DNA from: Apostichopus japonicus
Lineage: Eukaryota > Echinodermata > Holothuroidea > Aspidochirotida > Stichopodidae
DNA: 60,000 nucleotides
Assembly (NCBI RefSeq): GCF_037975245.1
Contig: NC_092568.1
Span: forward strand, 2,606,001-2,666,000
Reading direction: 5' to 3'
The notes under the pieces were generated by a model. The model was not told where the DNA came from, did no database searches, and worked only from the letters and a program-made list of their open reading frames with translations. Positions 12,901 to 27,900 of this stretch are shown in pieces. The translations under genes and the position numbers were made by a program. Every line of letters begins with the position of its first letter. The first letter of the stretch is position 1.

Positions 12901-15900
12901 TATATGATAATGAAAGATGGCAGTCAGATGTATCAAACAAAACGACAGATAAAAGGAAAAGCACAAACAAGATCTTAGAACATCCTTGTTTGTTCAATAT
13001 GAAGGTGAAAGGTCATCACTTTTGACAATCATCATTGGTCCCATGGTGTGGCATCCAGAATAAACATTCAATTTCAAATCTATTTACCGAAGGATTAGTC
13101 CTTAAACTCAAATCTTTCATGACTATTAAAGTATTCAACAGTTTCATTGATGTCTTCAGATAGCCTTAGTGAAATTAAGTGTAGAATTCCAATGCCTTCA
13201 TTTCTTCCGGAGCTGGCCTTGTTCCTGCCATCGAAATGTATTCTTCAGATCTCCCCCCTCCCCCCTCCCCACCCCATTTCCCATTCCCCCTTCTTCGTGA
13301 ACAACTGTTTGGAACGGCTGTTGACACTCCTAGCTAAGACAGATATAAAGTGATCTAATTTTACACGTTTTAATGCCATGTAGAAGTAATTTACCTGCCT
13401 GACTCGATCAACTTATCAGTTGAACAGCTTATCTATTTGACCTAAGGACATAGTCCCCTGCTAGCTGTCTTGTTGCGGAATTAACCTTTTAAGATTTTAA
13501 CATTATCGTAATTGACGTCTTAAAGGTTTAAGGATTTATGAACCAGAATATCCTGACCTGAAATCTATCCACGGAAGGCTGAGTTTGGTTTTAAGTGCCT
13601 CTGTATGTTTGAATTTATTCTGATTTATTGCAGCGTTTTAATTTACTTTCTTGTCTAAATGCTTGAAAAAGATCATTACAGATGTTGATGTGATGGCCTG
13701 TTTTTGAGGGGAACTATTTTACCCTTTAGAAATAACGAAGTTGTTGTGAAGTGGGTAGTATGGCTTTCGGAGATGAGAGAGGTTTATTTGAAGTGATGAA
13801 AACAGACAGGTTAATAAATAGATGAGTTTGAGACTTGGAGTGCCTCATTTCTACATGATTTGACCTAATATATATGTATATGTATATATATACCTTGCAA
13901 TCATAGGACTGTGTTTATAGTTCATATGCATTTATTTGATGCACAGTATTTTTTAATGTAAGTACACTAAAAGAGTTTGAATATTTTAAAGAATGATTTA
14001 AAACCAAGACTTTCTTGCTTTGGTCCAATAAACCTTCCGTGGATATATTTCAAGTCAGAATACTCTTGGTTAAAATCCTTAAACCTGTATAACAGCTTCA
14101 ATTGTTAGAAATGTTAAAAAAGGATTTTTCTGCAATATGACATCAAGCAGCTGAATATTTCCTTATGTTTATACATTTGATCAAAACAGGCAGGTTAAAT
14201 GTACACAGTGAAATTCAAATCAGATGCCCTTTGCTGCTATCATTTTACTTGTATGAATTTGTGATATATGCGTAACGCACTGAAGGGTGGGTGCTTAGGT
14301 ATATGGGTGAAAGCCTTTTGATGGTACTTTGCAGTGTTGCTAAAGGATACAAGACCGTTAGGAATTGAACATCAAACAACTATCAATTCAACACAATAGA
14401 ACACAGAGTGAAAGATGTGTAGAACTCTTATCATTATTACATCACAGTGAAAGAGAACTCTATTTTGCTTTCATTGTGTTATGACGAACAAAATTTATTA
14501 ACCTGAAAAATTATAATGCACATTGGAAACAGTAAATAATTCTCTGGGTATAAAATTACCAAATTGGAGGGTAAATAAAATGTTATTGATAATAAACTTG
14601 CCAATAAGGTATGCATGTATATACTATAATGCATATTGCATATTTACATTTTGATTGAATGATATAACTAAGAAGGGGAAACACAAGGTACCTTACCTTG
14701 CAGCTGAATTTTAATGAGAGAAAAAAATGTCAGTTCTTGAGAACTGGGTATTTGCTCTTGTATGGAATTGTCCAAATTTCAGAATGAGTTTATTGACTAC
14801 TAGGTGAACTGATTCCTATAGGCGACGATACTGTAAAGTAAAAATGGTAGAAAAGGTGTACCAAATAAATGAGAAAGCTTTATCTACCTGTGTGAATAAT
14901 TTTTAATGACAGCAACATGTCTTTAATAGATAATTACACCTATGAATAATGGGGGGGGGGGTTAAAAGTACAACATGTTCATTTTATTATTATATTTTTA
15001 AATTGAGTGTTATTAATCTACTTTTTTTTTCCTTTTTAATAACCTCATTTTCTTCTTTATCCTTCAGTTCAGGTAAACTCTGGGCTCATACTATCATCTC
15101 TATGCTCTATTTTGTGGTGATAATTTTATTCATGAGGCATTTCTCTATGCATCTACCTTACCGAGAAGACAGTGACATGGTGAGTTTATTTAGTTTCCTT
15201 CATTAAATATGGATATGCTGCTCCTTTGTGGCCTGTCTGTCAAATCACTTATCCAATGGTGGAAGAGTAAAAGCATAGTTGGAAAATGCTGCATGCAGAT
15301 GTATCAGTAGTAGTGAATAATATACCATAGCATACTGCTGTCTGGGGTAGATGTCTCAGTAGTAGTGAATACCATAGCATGCCATTGTCTGGGGTAGATA
15401 TATCAGTAGTAGTAAATAATATACCATAGCATACTGCTGTCTGGGGTAGATGTCTCAGTAGTAGTGAATACCATAGCATGCCGTTGTCTGGGGTAGATAT
15501 ATCAGTAGTAGTGAATATATCATAGCATACTGCTTTCCCGGGTTAGATGTATCAGTAGTAGTGAATATGCCATAGCATACTGCTCTCTGGGGTAGATGTA
15601 TCAGTACTAGTGAATATGCCATAGCATACTGCTGTCTGGGGTAGATGTATCAGTAGTAGTGAATATACCATAGCATACTGCTGTCTGGGGTAGATGTATC
15701 AGTAGTAGTGAATATACCATAGCATACTGCTGTCTGGGGCAGATGTATCATTAGTAGTGAATAATATACCATAGCATACTGCTGTCTGGGGTAGATGTAT
15801 CAGTAGTAGTGAATATACCATAGCATAATGCTGTCTGGGGTAGATGTATCAGTAGTAGTGAATACCATAGCATGCTGTTGTCTGGGGTAGATGTATCAGT

Positions 15901-18900
15901 AGTAGTGAATAAACCAAAGCATGCTGCTGCTGTCTGGGGTAGATGTATCAGTACTAGTGAATAAACCATAGCATACTGCTGTCTGGGGTAGATGTATCAG
16001 TACTAGTGAATAAACCATAGCATACTGCTGTCTGGGGTAGATGTATCAGTAGTAGTGAATATACCATAGCATACTGCTGTCTGGGGTAGATGTATCAGTA
16101 GTAGTAAATATACCATAGCATACTGCTGTCTGGGGTAGATGTATCAGTAGTAGTGAATATTCCATAGCATACTGCTGTCTGGGGTAGATGTATCAGTAGT
16201 AGTGAATATGCCATAGCAACTTTTTGTATCATGATATATGTGTGGTGAAATAAGAGGAAGTTATTAAAAAAATATAGAACCTTAAGGTACACACTAGCAA
16301 TGTAGGTGTTATGTTCACACATTTATCTGTAATGCTGTACTGTCTCCACAAATTCAACTGTAAATAGCTGTGTGTATTATGTCAATGCACTCAACTGCAA
16401 TGCTGTAGGCATTGTGTCCATACACCCATCTGTTGTGCTATAGGTATTGTGTCCATGCACTCAACTGTAATGCTGTAGGTATCATTTCCACACACTCAAC
16501 TACAACACTGTAGGCATTGTGTCTACACACTTAACTACAATTCTGCAATCATTGTGTCCACACACTCAACTGTATTGCTGTAGCTACTCTCCACTGAAAT
16601 TCTGTAGTTTTTATGTCCACACTCAACTGCAATACTGTAGGCATTGTGTCCACGCACTCAACTACAAGGCTGTAGGCATTGTGTCCACGCACTCAACTGT
16701 AACGATGTGGGTATTGTGTCCACTTGAATACGCAACTGCTGTCCATACAAATCTCAACTGTATATATGTTGTTAACGTTGGATAAAATGATGACGCTATG
16801 GATGATCAGAAAGATATAGTTCCCTGTAATTCCTCTACTTTTCCAACAATTTCTTGTTACAATCATGTTTTTCAGAATTTATACTTCTATCAAGATATTA
16901 AGTTGGTTATAAATGAACTGTGTTTTGTCATGATATTTAAGTGTGAAGGAATTGCCATTTTAAATATTCTTCAATTACAATTTTCACAATAGCAATCTAT
17001 AAATTATAAAAAAAAATCTATTTCAGCATTTATTCAATTACAGGTTGTGGTAAATTTTGTGTAAACTGTACACCAGCTTTAGAGAATGGATTATATAAGC
17101 TTACAAACACAATTATGCCCCTCCCCCCTCAAAAAGAGAAAGAGGAAAAAGAGAAAAAACAAAGACATTTATACAAAACTCTTATTAGTGAAAGGGGTGA
17201 GCTAAGCTGTTAGTGGTCTTCATGTCATGAAGTTGACTTGAATGAAAGCATTGGTATTGTAATTCAGCTATTGTGGCAATTAGTACCACTGGCTGTATAT
17301 TAAACACATCTGTATTTTGTTATCTTTAGAGCACCTCAATGTGTGAATTATTTATGGTTTATTGTGTGCGTGTCTGTGTGCCCATAGGCAAGTGGTGGCA
17401 TTTTACTATCTGAAAAGTTCTTGTACTATAAATCACCCCATATGCAATGCTGTGTCGTTGTTTTTTGGTAATGTATGGTTATGAGCCAATGGTATCTGTA
17501 TCACTCCCTAATCACTGCACATGAACTGCACATGAAACAAAGTCCTCTAGTAGAGAATTTTTGAAATGGCAGGGGTTAGCATTATCAACCACTAACCTGA
17601 TACCGTGCAAATTCTTTTTAAAAAAAATTCAAAATGCACTAGATAAATACCTCCACTAGCCAAATTTTACGTTACAAATGATGGAAGTAAAAAAAAAAAA
17701 TCAAAAAGGTTCCAAATTGCTCAAAGTTTGGAATGACTTGAATACTATATGAAACCGTTTCTGGCTGACAAATTTTCACATTGGTATTTTCCTTTTTGAA
17801 AGTGTTAAAGATTTTCTTATGCTGAATAAGTTTCCCCTTATATTGAAAGGGAGAAAAAGTACAATATACAGTGGGATTGGTTAAATAGCTAGAAATTGTG
17901 CATTTTGAAAAAAAAAAAAAATGGTTTAAAAAGATCTTGAGGTTAAACAAGAGTTTGTTGATGTTAAAGATGAATTTTACTGCCGTTTTCTCTCTCTTTT
18001 TGGTTACAGGTTTCAAGAACTCTAATGGTATCAGGCATACCAATTGAAAGAACCAGCTCTGACCTCATAAAGCAACATTTTCAGTAAGATTATGAATAAA
18101 ACTCTTTTCCAGTAAGAAAAAAATCATCCTTTATACATTTGAAGGAAAAAAATATGATGCTTGTGGATAAAAAAGATTAAAAAAAGGCAGACCCTTTTAC
18201 AATTTGAATATTCATGATGTTATTGTCTTATTATTAAAGGAATAAAGGGCATGTGAAAGAAAGGAACAGGCAGACATTTTCAACTTGGTGAATACTAATT
18301 CCAACAAACAATTGGCAGTTGACTTCTGAAGAAAAGCAAATGTTTATGAACTCAAAATAAATTCAAAGAAGTCAGTTTATCTTGTTTTTACCATATGACA
18401 AAGATTTAGAATAATTTAAAATAATTTTCTCTTGTAATATTAAAACATTATTGTAGTTGTTAATTGGTTAATTATAGATACACTTTCAGTTAGAGTGGAG
18501 GAGTGTCCAAGACATTGATGCATTTTTTCTATCATGTTCGTGTGGAATGTTGCATAATTTGTGATCAGTTGGCTGCCAATTATTGTCATGTCATATTACC
18601 CTCTGGATTGTTTGATCAGTTACATAAATGACTTCTAAGAAACTGTTTCTTTAATATCAGGAGTCTCTTCAAATACATAGTACATGCAGTCATTTTCAGA
18701 AACACCCTCCTTCTCTATGACATGTTTGCAGAAACAACTGCGCAGTTCATGTTACCAAAAATTCCAGACTATATGCCTTTCTGTCCCTCTAATTTTATGA
18801 AATTTTATATTTCTAGATGTCGCTATGAGAATTCTTCTTATACCTTTACCTTTCAAACATCTTCTAAGCCTCTGCAAAGAATAATCAATTGATTGTTTCC

Positions 18901-21900
18901 AACCGTCGTCATACAATCATTTTGTGAATCTTTTGTCTTAGCAGTGACATAACCACCATTTTTGTTTTAAACAAATGATTTTTCTTGACACCTCGATATT
19001 CTCTGTGGGCAATGATTATGCCATTTGTGTATGACCAGCCCCCCCCCCCCCACCACGTATATAGGCGAAATAGAACTCAATATTGACAGTTGATCCCCTA
19101 TGGAAGCATGGGAGTGAAAGTCTGAAATATCATAGAATGAGTTGTATCTTGTGTCAGCAAGGCTGCTGAAAGTAGTTCTTTTGCACTTAAACTAGGACAA
19201 TCTAAATTAAACTTATACCCAGTAGGCCTGGTCCAAATTACAACATTTCAGGAAAATGAAACTTTATTTTTACAATTATTGGATAACGTACTCTCCTGTG
19301 TTAGCTTTTTCGACAGCAAATTTGCAAAATTTGGGAAAAAGTTTTGTCGTGTTCATATAATAGTATAATTGCGTCATCTGTGGATTACACAAGGATTTAT
19401 TTTTGTCAGTAGTTTTCCAATTTTTCTTATCTTCCTTTCTTTTCGACAGAGAGGCCTACCCAGATGTTTCGGTGACTGATATACAGTTTGCATTTGATAT
19501 AGCTAAGCTTAAGAGATTAGACAGTGACAGGTGAGATGTGGTACTTTGATTGTTAATATTAAATATTATGACAGACTAGATTACATGTGATATATGCCAG
19601 GAATGGGCAATCTTACAGGGATTTTCTCCATGGCCATGACTCCAAGAGGGAAGATACTAAATTGCTAGTTGATTGACTCCCAGCTTTGTTTTAATTTATG
19701 CATTAAATGCATATTAATTTATGTAATCAGGTAATGTATCTAGGTGATTAGTTTAAGCTGTGATTTGGTAATACAGTGATTATAATTGATAAAAACTGTA
19801 CTTTGACAGTGTCTGTAAGTGTCAAAGATTGTAATCATCTTCACTGTAGTGTTAGAATCATATCTCTGAGATGCTATATATAATGTGACAATTAAAAGGA
19901 ATCTTATACTAATGTCTAGGTAAACATAGATAATTACCATCATGCTGTCCCTCCATCTATCTTCTATGCATTAGTGATTTCACAACCCATTGTAGCAATT
20001 TAGTACTTCTACAGAGTTGGTATTAAAAGACAGTATAATGTCATACCACAGTTCATCTCATGACACCACATCACACCATACAGCATCACATTCCACCTTG
20101 TGACACCACTTCACACCATGCCATACCATATCACAGCACATCCCACTTTATGACATCACACCATAGAGCATCAAGTCACATCTCAGGACACAGCATCACA
20201 CTTCACATCATGCAGCATTACACCTTCACCATGCAGCATGACACCACCTCACCTCATACCATACCAAACAGCATTACATTATACCTTATGCACAACATCA
20301 CACCATACATCATACTACACAACACCACACCACCATAAGACATACTGTATTACACCACGCCATGTCACGACACACGTCATAACACTGCATCACACCACAT
20401 TGTTTTATATAAACATCCTAACCTGTACAGACAGCTGATATTATATAGTACTTTCTTTAATTTCAATATACCATGGTACATACCATGACTCTGATATTTG
20501 TGTATCATGTCTCTGCATAAGCGAATCACTGCATGAGGTGAAGAAGAAGCTGATAAAATATTGATTGAAGACTTCAATATTTGACCCTATACAGGAGAGA
20601 TGCCCAGCTGAATAAACAACACTGTGAGAAAATCTACCAGAAAACAAACAAAAGGCCTTCCCTCAGACCGGGAACATGTGGCCAGATTGGCTGCTGTGAC
20701 TGTTGTGGTGGAGCGAAGGTAATTCATGACTATCTGTAGAAAGTTCTCCTAATTCTTCATTCATAAATAATTCTTGGAAGTTAACAAGGCTGTAGATTTG
20801 AAATATTTAGTTTTTATTTTCCAACTTTAATACATTAAACTCAAGTAGACATGTATCCCTTACTCAAGAATAGGTTTCAAGTTTTCAAATTGTTTGTTTT
20901 TCTGAATCATCATTTCATTGGACCTTAAAGATGACTACTATTATTGTTGTATATTTTACTTAATTGCACACATGCAAAATTAAATTACAGAATTATAATA
21001 CAAACATAATTAAGTTACAGAAATATAATACAAATATAATTAAGTTACCAGTTAGTTTGATAATTTGTTAATCAAATTTGGCAATAGTTGTAAATCAAAT
21101 GTCAAGAATCTGAATATACAAAGAAAAAATACAAACATGATTACATTACTGAAATTTAATAGTTTGTAAACCAAGTATGAGTGAAAGTGATATCAAACAG
21201 TATGAAAGAATCTCAGAAAAATAAAAGCTGACAAACAGCATAGAGCTATCAAGGATGAGAAAAAATAAAGAGAATGAAAAAAAAAAGAAGATATAATAAA
21301 AAATGCATCAAAGAAAATGATGATATGTCAGCTGTAAATTGGACCGAAAACTTCAATATACGATACAATAGTTGAATATTCTCAACTGAAATCTTTCATT
21401 GGGGTAAATTAAAAACAGGATGCTGAATTTATTCAGTTACAATCATTGTCTGAAGAACCGAGAAGGATTTGGTCAAAATATTACAAAGTGTTGAGGTTTT
21501 GTTGAATGCATTGTATGTTCTGGGAAAGGGATTTATATGTCATAGGTCACATTTTGTAATCCTCCCACTGCCTGCCCTAACCCCTGCACCCCCTCACCCA
21601 TTTCACCTCAACTCACCTCACCTTATCTTTGCAAACTTCGTCAGGGCCACTGTTCCAAAAGCTGCAATTTCTTGGTCCCTAGTAAGTTTGATTTGTTTAA
21701 ACCCACTACCTCTACGAGTTTCCCCAAAAATCGTTATTTCAAATTACACATTTGATCACCCTCTTTGATCTGATGTAAATTTTGAAAACAGATTAATTAA
21801 CTTTGTGCATTTCTCAAGATCTTTACCCTCTTTTACATGAGTGGGAAATAAATTTATATTAGTTCTGCTCATTTCATATTTTCATGCCATAAACAAATTT

Positions 21901-24900
21901 TGATCACATAGTGTAAAAACAATATTTCTGTAGGTGTTCCTTTAGCAAGGACTTCAAAGGGGTACTCAATATTACATATAAAGGCTCACAAATGTGTAAA
22001 GTTTGACAAAGATGTGTGATAGTAGATCGGTTATTACAAAGAATGAGTATTTTGTCTGTGAATATAATCCCATATGTGAATTGAATCCCATATGTAAATT
22101 TAATCCTATAGGTGAATTTAATACCATATACAAACTTTTTCTTCTTATTTGTTTACTGTAGGTGGATGCCATCGCATACTATTCAGAGGAAGCAAGAGTA
22201 TTGATGGATGACGTGTTAGAGGAGAAGAACAGGGCTCTTACCAGTAATCTGGGTATTGCATTCGTCACTGTCCATACCGAAGGGATGTCCGCAAGGTACG
22301 CTTAAATCGTATGCTACAAGCTTAAAAGTAATTAAGGATTTCACTGCTAGACAAAGCTTTTTTCATTAATTGGATTCTTTGTCTCCAGTTTAATAGGCCT
22401 AGCTGGTAGATATCATTAAGTTATTGCTTGTACTCATTAGATGCAATTTAATGATATATAGCCCCACCCTGCCTATCACACCCCACCCAATGAGTGTCCT
22501 TATGACCACCTCTAGCAGGATCCCAAGTACAGTTTTGACTGGGATTCAAGCTAATATCGACTTCATTATTATAGCTTTCTTCAAAATGCATATGGAGCTA
22601 ATAAAGGCCTTTCACTTTTTTTATTAAACTATTTTCAGCAATGATGATTTTCTGTGATTGCATAATTTATCTGCGATGTTATGAAGTGTTAGGAAGTAGT
22701 TTAAGCTTTACTTAGTACATTAAAAGCAAAATATACTTTCAACAAAATTTCTCAGGATCAAGAATGACTATGCAACCTTCAAAACTGGGCCTCCGACTGT
22801 TTCTAGCGTCAGCAAACAGATTCATTCAACGGTTTGGGAAGTTGAGTACGCCCCTACTCCAGATGATCTCATATGGTTAGTCGTCTAATCTTATTAACCG
22901 CATAACTATGTTTTCCTTAAAGACTCTGCAAACCGCACCCCTAGTTTTCCTCCTTTTAGGTTTTCACAATCCTTCACATCTGTACGTCTAGATGTAGTCC
23001 CTTCCCTTCTTCATTTCCTCTCATTCAATTTCTCATTCAACAGTTTGGGAAGTTGATGATTTCATATGTTAGTCATTTTAATGTTATTAACATCAAACAA
23101 AGTGTGTTGCTATGTTTTCGTAAATACTCCTCAAATCCCCCCCCCCCCGGTCCCTTATATTCCCCCTTTGAAGTTTTGTTATCCTTTCACATCTATGCCT
23201 ATAACAGTAGTCCCTTCCTATTTTTTCTCGGTCTCTTTCACCATCTGGCTCTCATTTAACTGCAACTTTCAGTGTGGTAGTAGCCTGTTTAATAAATCAG
23301 TTTTCTAACATATATTATTATTTTTTCATTTTTAGGGAGAATCTGTCAGCCAGCACTACGGTATGGTGGATCAGAGCACTCATTGTTAATATTGGTGAGT
23401 AGATATTATCAGTCAAAGAGTTTGAAATATCTGTTCCTACTTGAATTTCCCAGAGTTCCATGACGCAGTTCAACTATTAAAGGGTATTAGCTTGAATAAT
23501 GCCATACCCATCAAAGAAAATCATTCTCCACTCCAACACCTCCCTATTCCACCAGGTGGTTCTCACTATTGTTAGGCAAGGACATGAACTCATTAAATCC
23601 TCAACAATAAATCTCAAAGCGTTGTCTACCAAAAATTGTAGACTAGTTTTTGCCTTGTGTCTTTGATATTATCATTCAATTCGTTGATACGTGTTTCATT
23701 TTTTCTTGTCAATTGTCGCAGCATATCTTCCTGTATGCCTGTTATTTTACTTTCCTCATGTTTGTGTTTTTAGAACATGAGGCCCTAGACATATATTTTT
23801 GGTTTTTGTCTAAACATACATAAATGCTACTCTGTGTTTCTGACAGCTTCAACTTGTCTTGTTGAAATAAGTCTCTCTGCCTGGCTGAATGAATTAACAA
23901 TCTTGTAGCTTTATAAATCTGTTGTCTTTAGAGATAACTTATCCTGCTCTTAATCAATCACTTACTCCTATCCTCTTATGTTGCTGTTGTCACTTAAAGA
24001 ATATTCAATAAATTAATTTCTCCTTTGGGGAATGGGGGGGGGGTTGGGGGAGGGTACTTGATCGTGACCTGTCAGATTACTTGAGCTCTAACCTAGGAAA
24101 CTGAAAGGATTTTACAACACCCGCGGGGTTTTGTTTAAAGCTTTAATCAAGTATCGTGATGTCTTTGTGAAGATCATGATGTCTTTGTGCAATCTTTGAA
24201 GTAGCTGTTTGAATTTAGTGCCTGTTTTACGATCAATTCTGCAAAACTTACCGAATGTTTACTCCAAGTAGGTTGTAATTTATCAAATTTAGACACCCTG
24301 CTGTTGTTTTGTTTTTTCACCAAGTGAAAACTTATGTATTAATGATTCCATATGATTCTAAAAATAATGTCACTAAAAATACTTTTTCACTTCACATGCA
24401 GAAAAGCAAAATTATGTACAAGATGCAAATTTGTAAAGCTAGTGAAGTGCAATATTTTGTGATTTTATTATCAAATTGGCTCTGAATTTTACAAATCCCA
24501 CAACACCTCTATTTAGATGTACTCTTTCACTAATTCACGTAGCATGACGAAATTCTGCAATTATGCCCATAATTTTTGGCCATCAGCTGTGAGAAAACTG
24601 TTAACTAATCATCTATAAATGTCTTCAATATATCCCTTGATGAATATTTGGGTCAGATCTTCAGATACTCACTGATGAGCTTGACAATATTTAAGACGTG
24701 AATTGTTAATTGTAAATTGTTATTAAAAGTATTGTATGTGTCATTGTAGAAGAAAATTTATACTTGTTCTTGACAAATCTGTCAAAAATAATATTAAAAA
24801 AAAGCAAAAGATTTTTTATCAACTTTACAAAAAGTTTGCATTAGAAGACACACAAGCAGTACTGTTGATACAAGTAACATAGATTGTACTGACTTGATTG

Positions 24901-27900
24901 AAGTCCCTTTTGCTTATATTTGTGGGGGTAATTTACATATCTACAATCAAACAATAGTTCTACACATTATTACACGACCTGAGAACTAACCTTTAACCAT
25001 CATCTTGTCTGTTGTCTCATCTCTGGAAAATGTCTTTTTTTTGAATGCTTAAAAGTTTATTTAAATAAAATTTTATTACCACTACCTGGATTGTATGTGC
25101 TGCTTTTATTGCATTTTTATAGCAATCTTATACAAAATAAAATTTGAAATTGCTTCTCTCCCTCTCCCTCTCTCTCTATCTCTTTCTCATTTATGCTCTT
25201 CACAGCATTAGTCATCCTTCTCTTCTTCCTGACAACACCATCTGTGGCCATGACAAGTCTCGACACCATAAATCTCAACGAGGCAATCTCAAAGTCAAAC
25301 GTAAGTTGCAGGTCTCGATAGTCAATGATAAGACTTCTCTGTTTTGTAAGAGATATGTTGGATTTGTCAAAAACCGTAAGAAGAAGAAGAAGAAGATTGA
25401 GGCTGGGGCATAAACTGCTGCTGGCTAAGTGATCGCACCAGTGGTTCTGGTGCCTTGGACTAGTGAAACATTTGGCACCTCGAACCAAGAGGAATATATG
25501 AGCCTTAGTCACCCCAGCCTGATGATTTGGCAGTAAATTTTAAACACAGTTTAGTAGTAATGTAAAGTGATTTCATGCAACAGCTTTATAGCACTGCTGT
25601 GGTATGCACAATAATGCTTTACCATTTCTGTATACAAAATCATCAAATTTAGCAACTATATGTTAGAATTTCAAAGTGCTTAACTGCTCTTGTGGAGCAG
25701 CTGCCCTTGAGCATTGCACATTTAGAAATTTACACTACACCATCCTATACCTCGGTTCTGATACCTTTTTGTTTTTAAGATTATAGATATCAAAATGTGA
25801 TCAATTTGTGATATTCACTTCTTAATCGACACTTGTTTGTTTGGTTTCTTTACTTGTTTTGAGTTGATGTTGTTAAATTGAAGTTTTGAGTTGGTATGTT
25901 TCTGGTATACAGGCAAAGTTTGTCCTGAACTTGTTTCTGTGAGATTGTTCAAAACTGACCAATCCCAAGCATTTTTGCACATGAAACAAATGTAGTGTTA
26001 AACCTTCACATCTATAAATTGTATAGAATAATATTAGTGCTAAGTATCCATATCAAACATTGTCAATACCCAGTCATGAATGATGTCTGAAGTTAATAAT
26101 ACCTCACTCATAGACTCTTTTCCTTTACCGGCTTCTGTCTTCTTCCAGTCGCCGTTCATTTCGCAATTCTTGCCTACTCTACTTCTGTGGACGTTTGCTG
26201 CCCTCCTACCGCTGTTGGTGATATATTCTAGCTACTATGTGGAACTGCACTGGACCAGAACCAAACTCAACCACACCATCATGAGGAAGACATTTGCCTT
26301 CCTTATACTTATGGTCCTCATCCTTCCATCGTTTGGACTCGCAAGGTAATATTATGTAAATGAATAGTAAACTTTCAAGTTGTGGCTTGTTGTACTGGTA
26401 ATATTATGTAAAATGAATAGTAAACTTTCAAGCTGTGGCTTATTATGCTGGTCATATTAAGTAAGGGAGTAGTAAACTTTCAAGCTGTGGCTTGTTATGT
26501 TGGTCTTTGAATCAACCAATAAGTACTTTAAGATTGTGAGAAAAGTATGTTACAATATTATTATGAAATAACACATGTATTTCTGCTGGAATGTAAATCT
26601 TCTGAATTTTCAACATATTATGTATTTTTACATTAAAGAGTAAGTACTACCAAAACAATGGTTTTATCCTTTCGTCTGTCTGTGTCAACATTGTTATGCT
26701 TATCACACACATATATACAGATGATTTACCTTATGAATCCTATTTAAATCCCTGCATATGTATGGAGTTATCAACATTACATTTATATATATATTTACAT
26801 ATATATATTTTGTCCTCTTTCTACAGTGCTCAAGCATTCCTTGAGTATACTATTAGTAATGAAAGTGGAGATATCAGGTTAAGATGGGGGTAAGTAACAT
26901 CATCATGTTTTCTTTGTTCTCTGTTAAAGGGGATTCACATCCCACAAGCCTTTAGTAGCTTCCTTGTGTAATCCAATCAACCATTTATCATGTTTAAAGT
27001 CTCTTGTCTGAAAACAACACTGTAAATTCTTTGAACATTGTTAGTTGAAATAAAGTTGAATTGAATAGATTTGATTCAGATTAGTACATATTTAAGATAT
27101 ATATATGTCGTATAGTAGAAGAATTCATATTAATCACTTCAGTGAACAGATATGTTTGATATTGCGGAAAGTAGTAAAAAATGTTCAGATTTAATAATAT
27201 TAATAATAGCATATTAGCATGTATAGTAAGAATTAACAATTTTCATAATTCAACACACTGATTGATTGCTTAATACTATTGGTCTTTGTAAACATTCAAG
27301 GCTTCTCATCTGTTCAGTAAGGGTTCTCGGAATTGATTCAGATTAGTACATATTAAAGATATATATATGTCGTATAGTAGAAGAATTCATATTAATCACT
27401 ACAGTTGAACTTATTCGTTTGATATCGAAAGTAGTAAACAATTTTCAGATTTAATAATATTAATAATAGCATAATTGCATGTATAGTAAGAATTAACAAT
27501 TTTCATAATTCAACACACTGATTGATTGCTTAATACTAATGGTCTTTGTAAACATTCAAGGCTTCTCATCTGTTCAGTAAGGGTTCTCGGAATTGATTCA
27601 GATTAGTACATATTAAAGATATATATATGTCGTATAGTAGAAGAATTCATATTAATCACTACAGTGAACTTCTACGTTTGATATTGAAAGTAGTAAACAA
27701 TGATCAGATTTAATCATATTAATAATAGCATAATAGCATGTATAGTAAGAATTAACAGTTTTCCATAATTCAACACACTGATTGATTGCTTAATACTAAT
27801 GGTCTTTGTAAACATTCAAGGGTTCTCATCTGTTCAGTAAGGGTTCTCGGAATTGATTCAGATTAGTACATATTAAAGATATATATATGTCGTATAGTAG

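Larger units (their letters stand above)
15180..18009. other. TMEM63 intron with two minisatellites
   Basis: This intron contains the 49-bp array (15290-16216) and the ~36-bp array (16330-16750). The remainder is AT-rich with A runs near 17690 and 17910. Confidence 0.7.
18084..20594. other. TMEM63 introns on either side of exon 6
   Basis: Two introns (18084-19449 and 19531-20594). The second contains the CA-rich degenerate repeat at 20045-20400; the first has a C run at 19039-19050. Nothing else is recognised. Confidence 0.65.

Noticed and set aside
17672-18043. 123-codon minus-strand ORF
   Set aside because: Overlaps TMEM63 exon 5 on the opposite strand and includes homopolymer-derived Phe runs.
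23053-23308. ORFs of 68 and 80 codons in TMEM63 intron 9
   Set aside because: They run through the decayed exon 9 copy and a poly(C) run; different frames, no domain.
25117-25512. 131-codon minus-strand ORF
   Set aside because: Antisense to TMEM63 exon 11 and its CT-rich acceptor tract; no recognisable domain.
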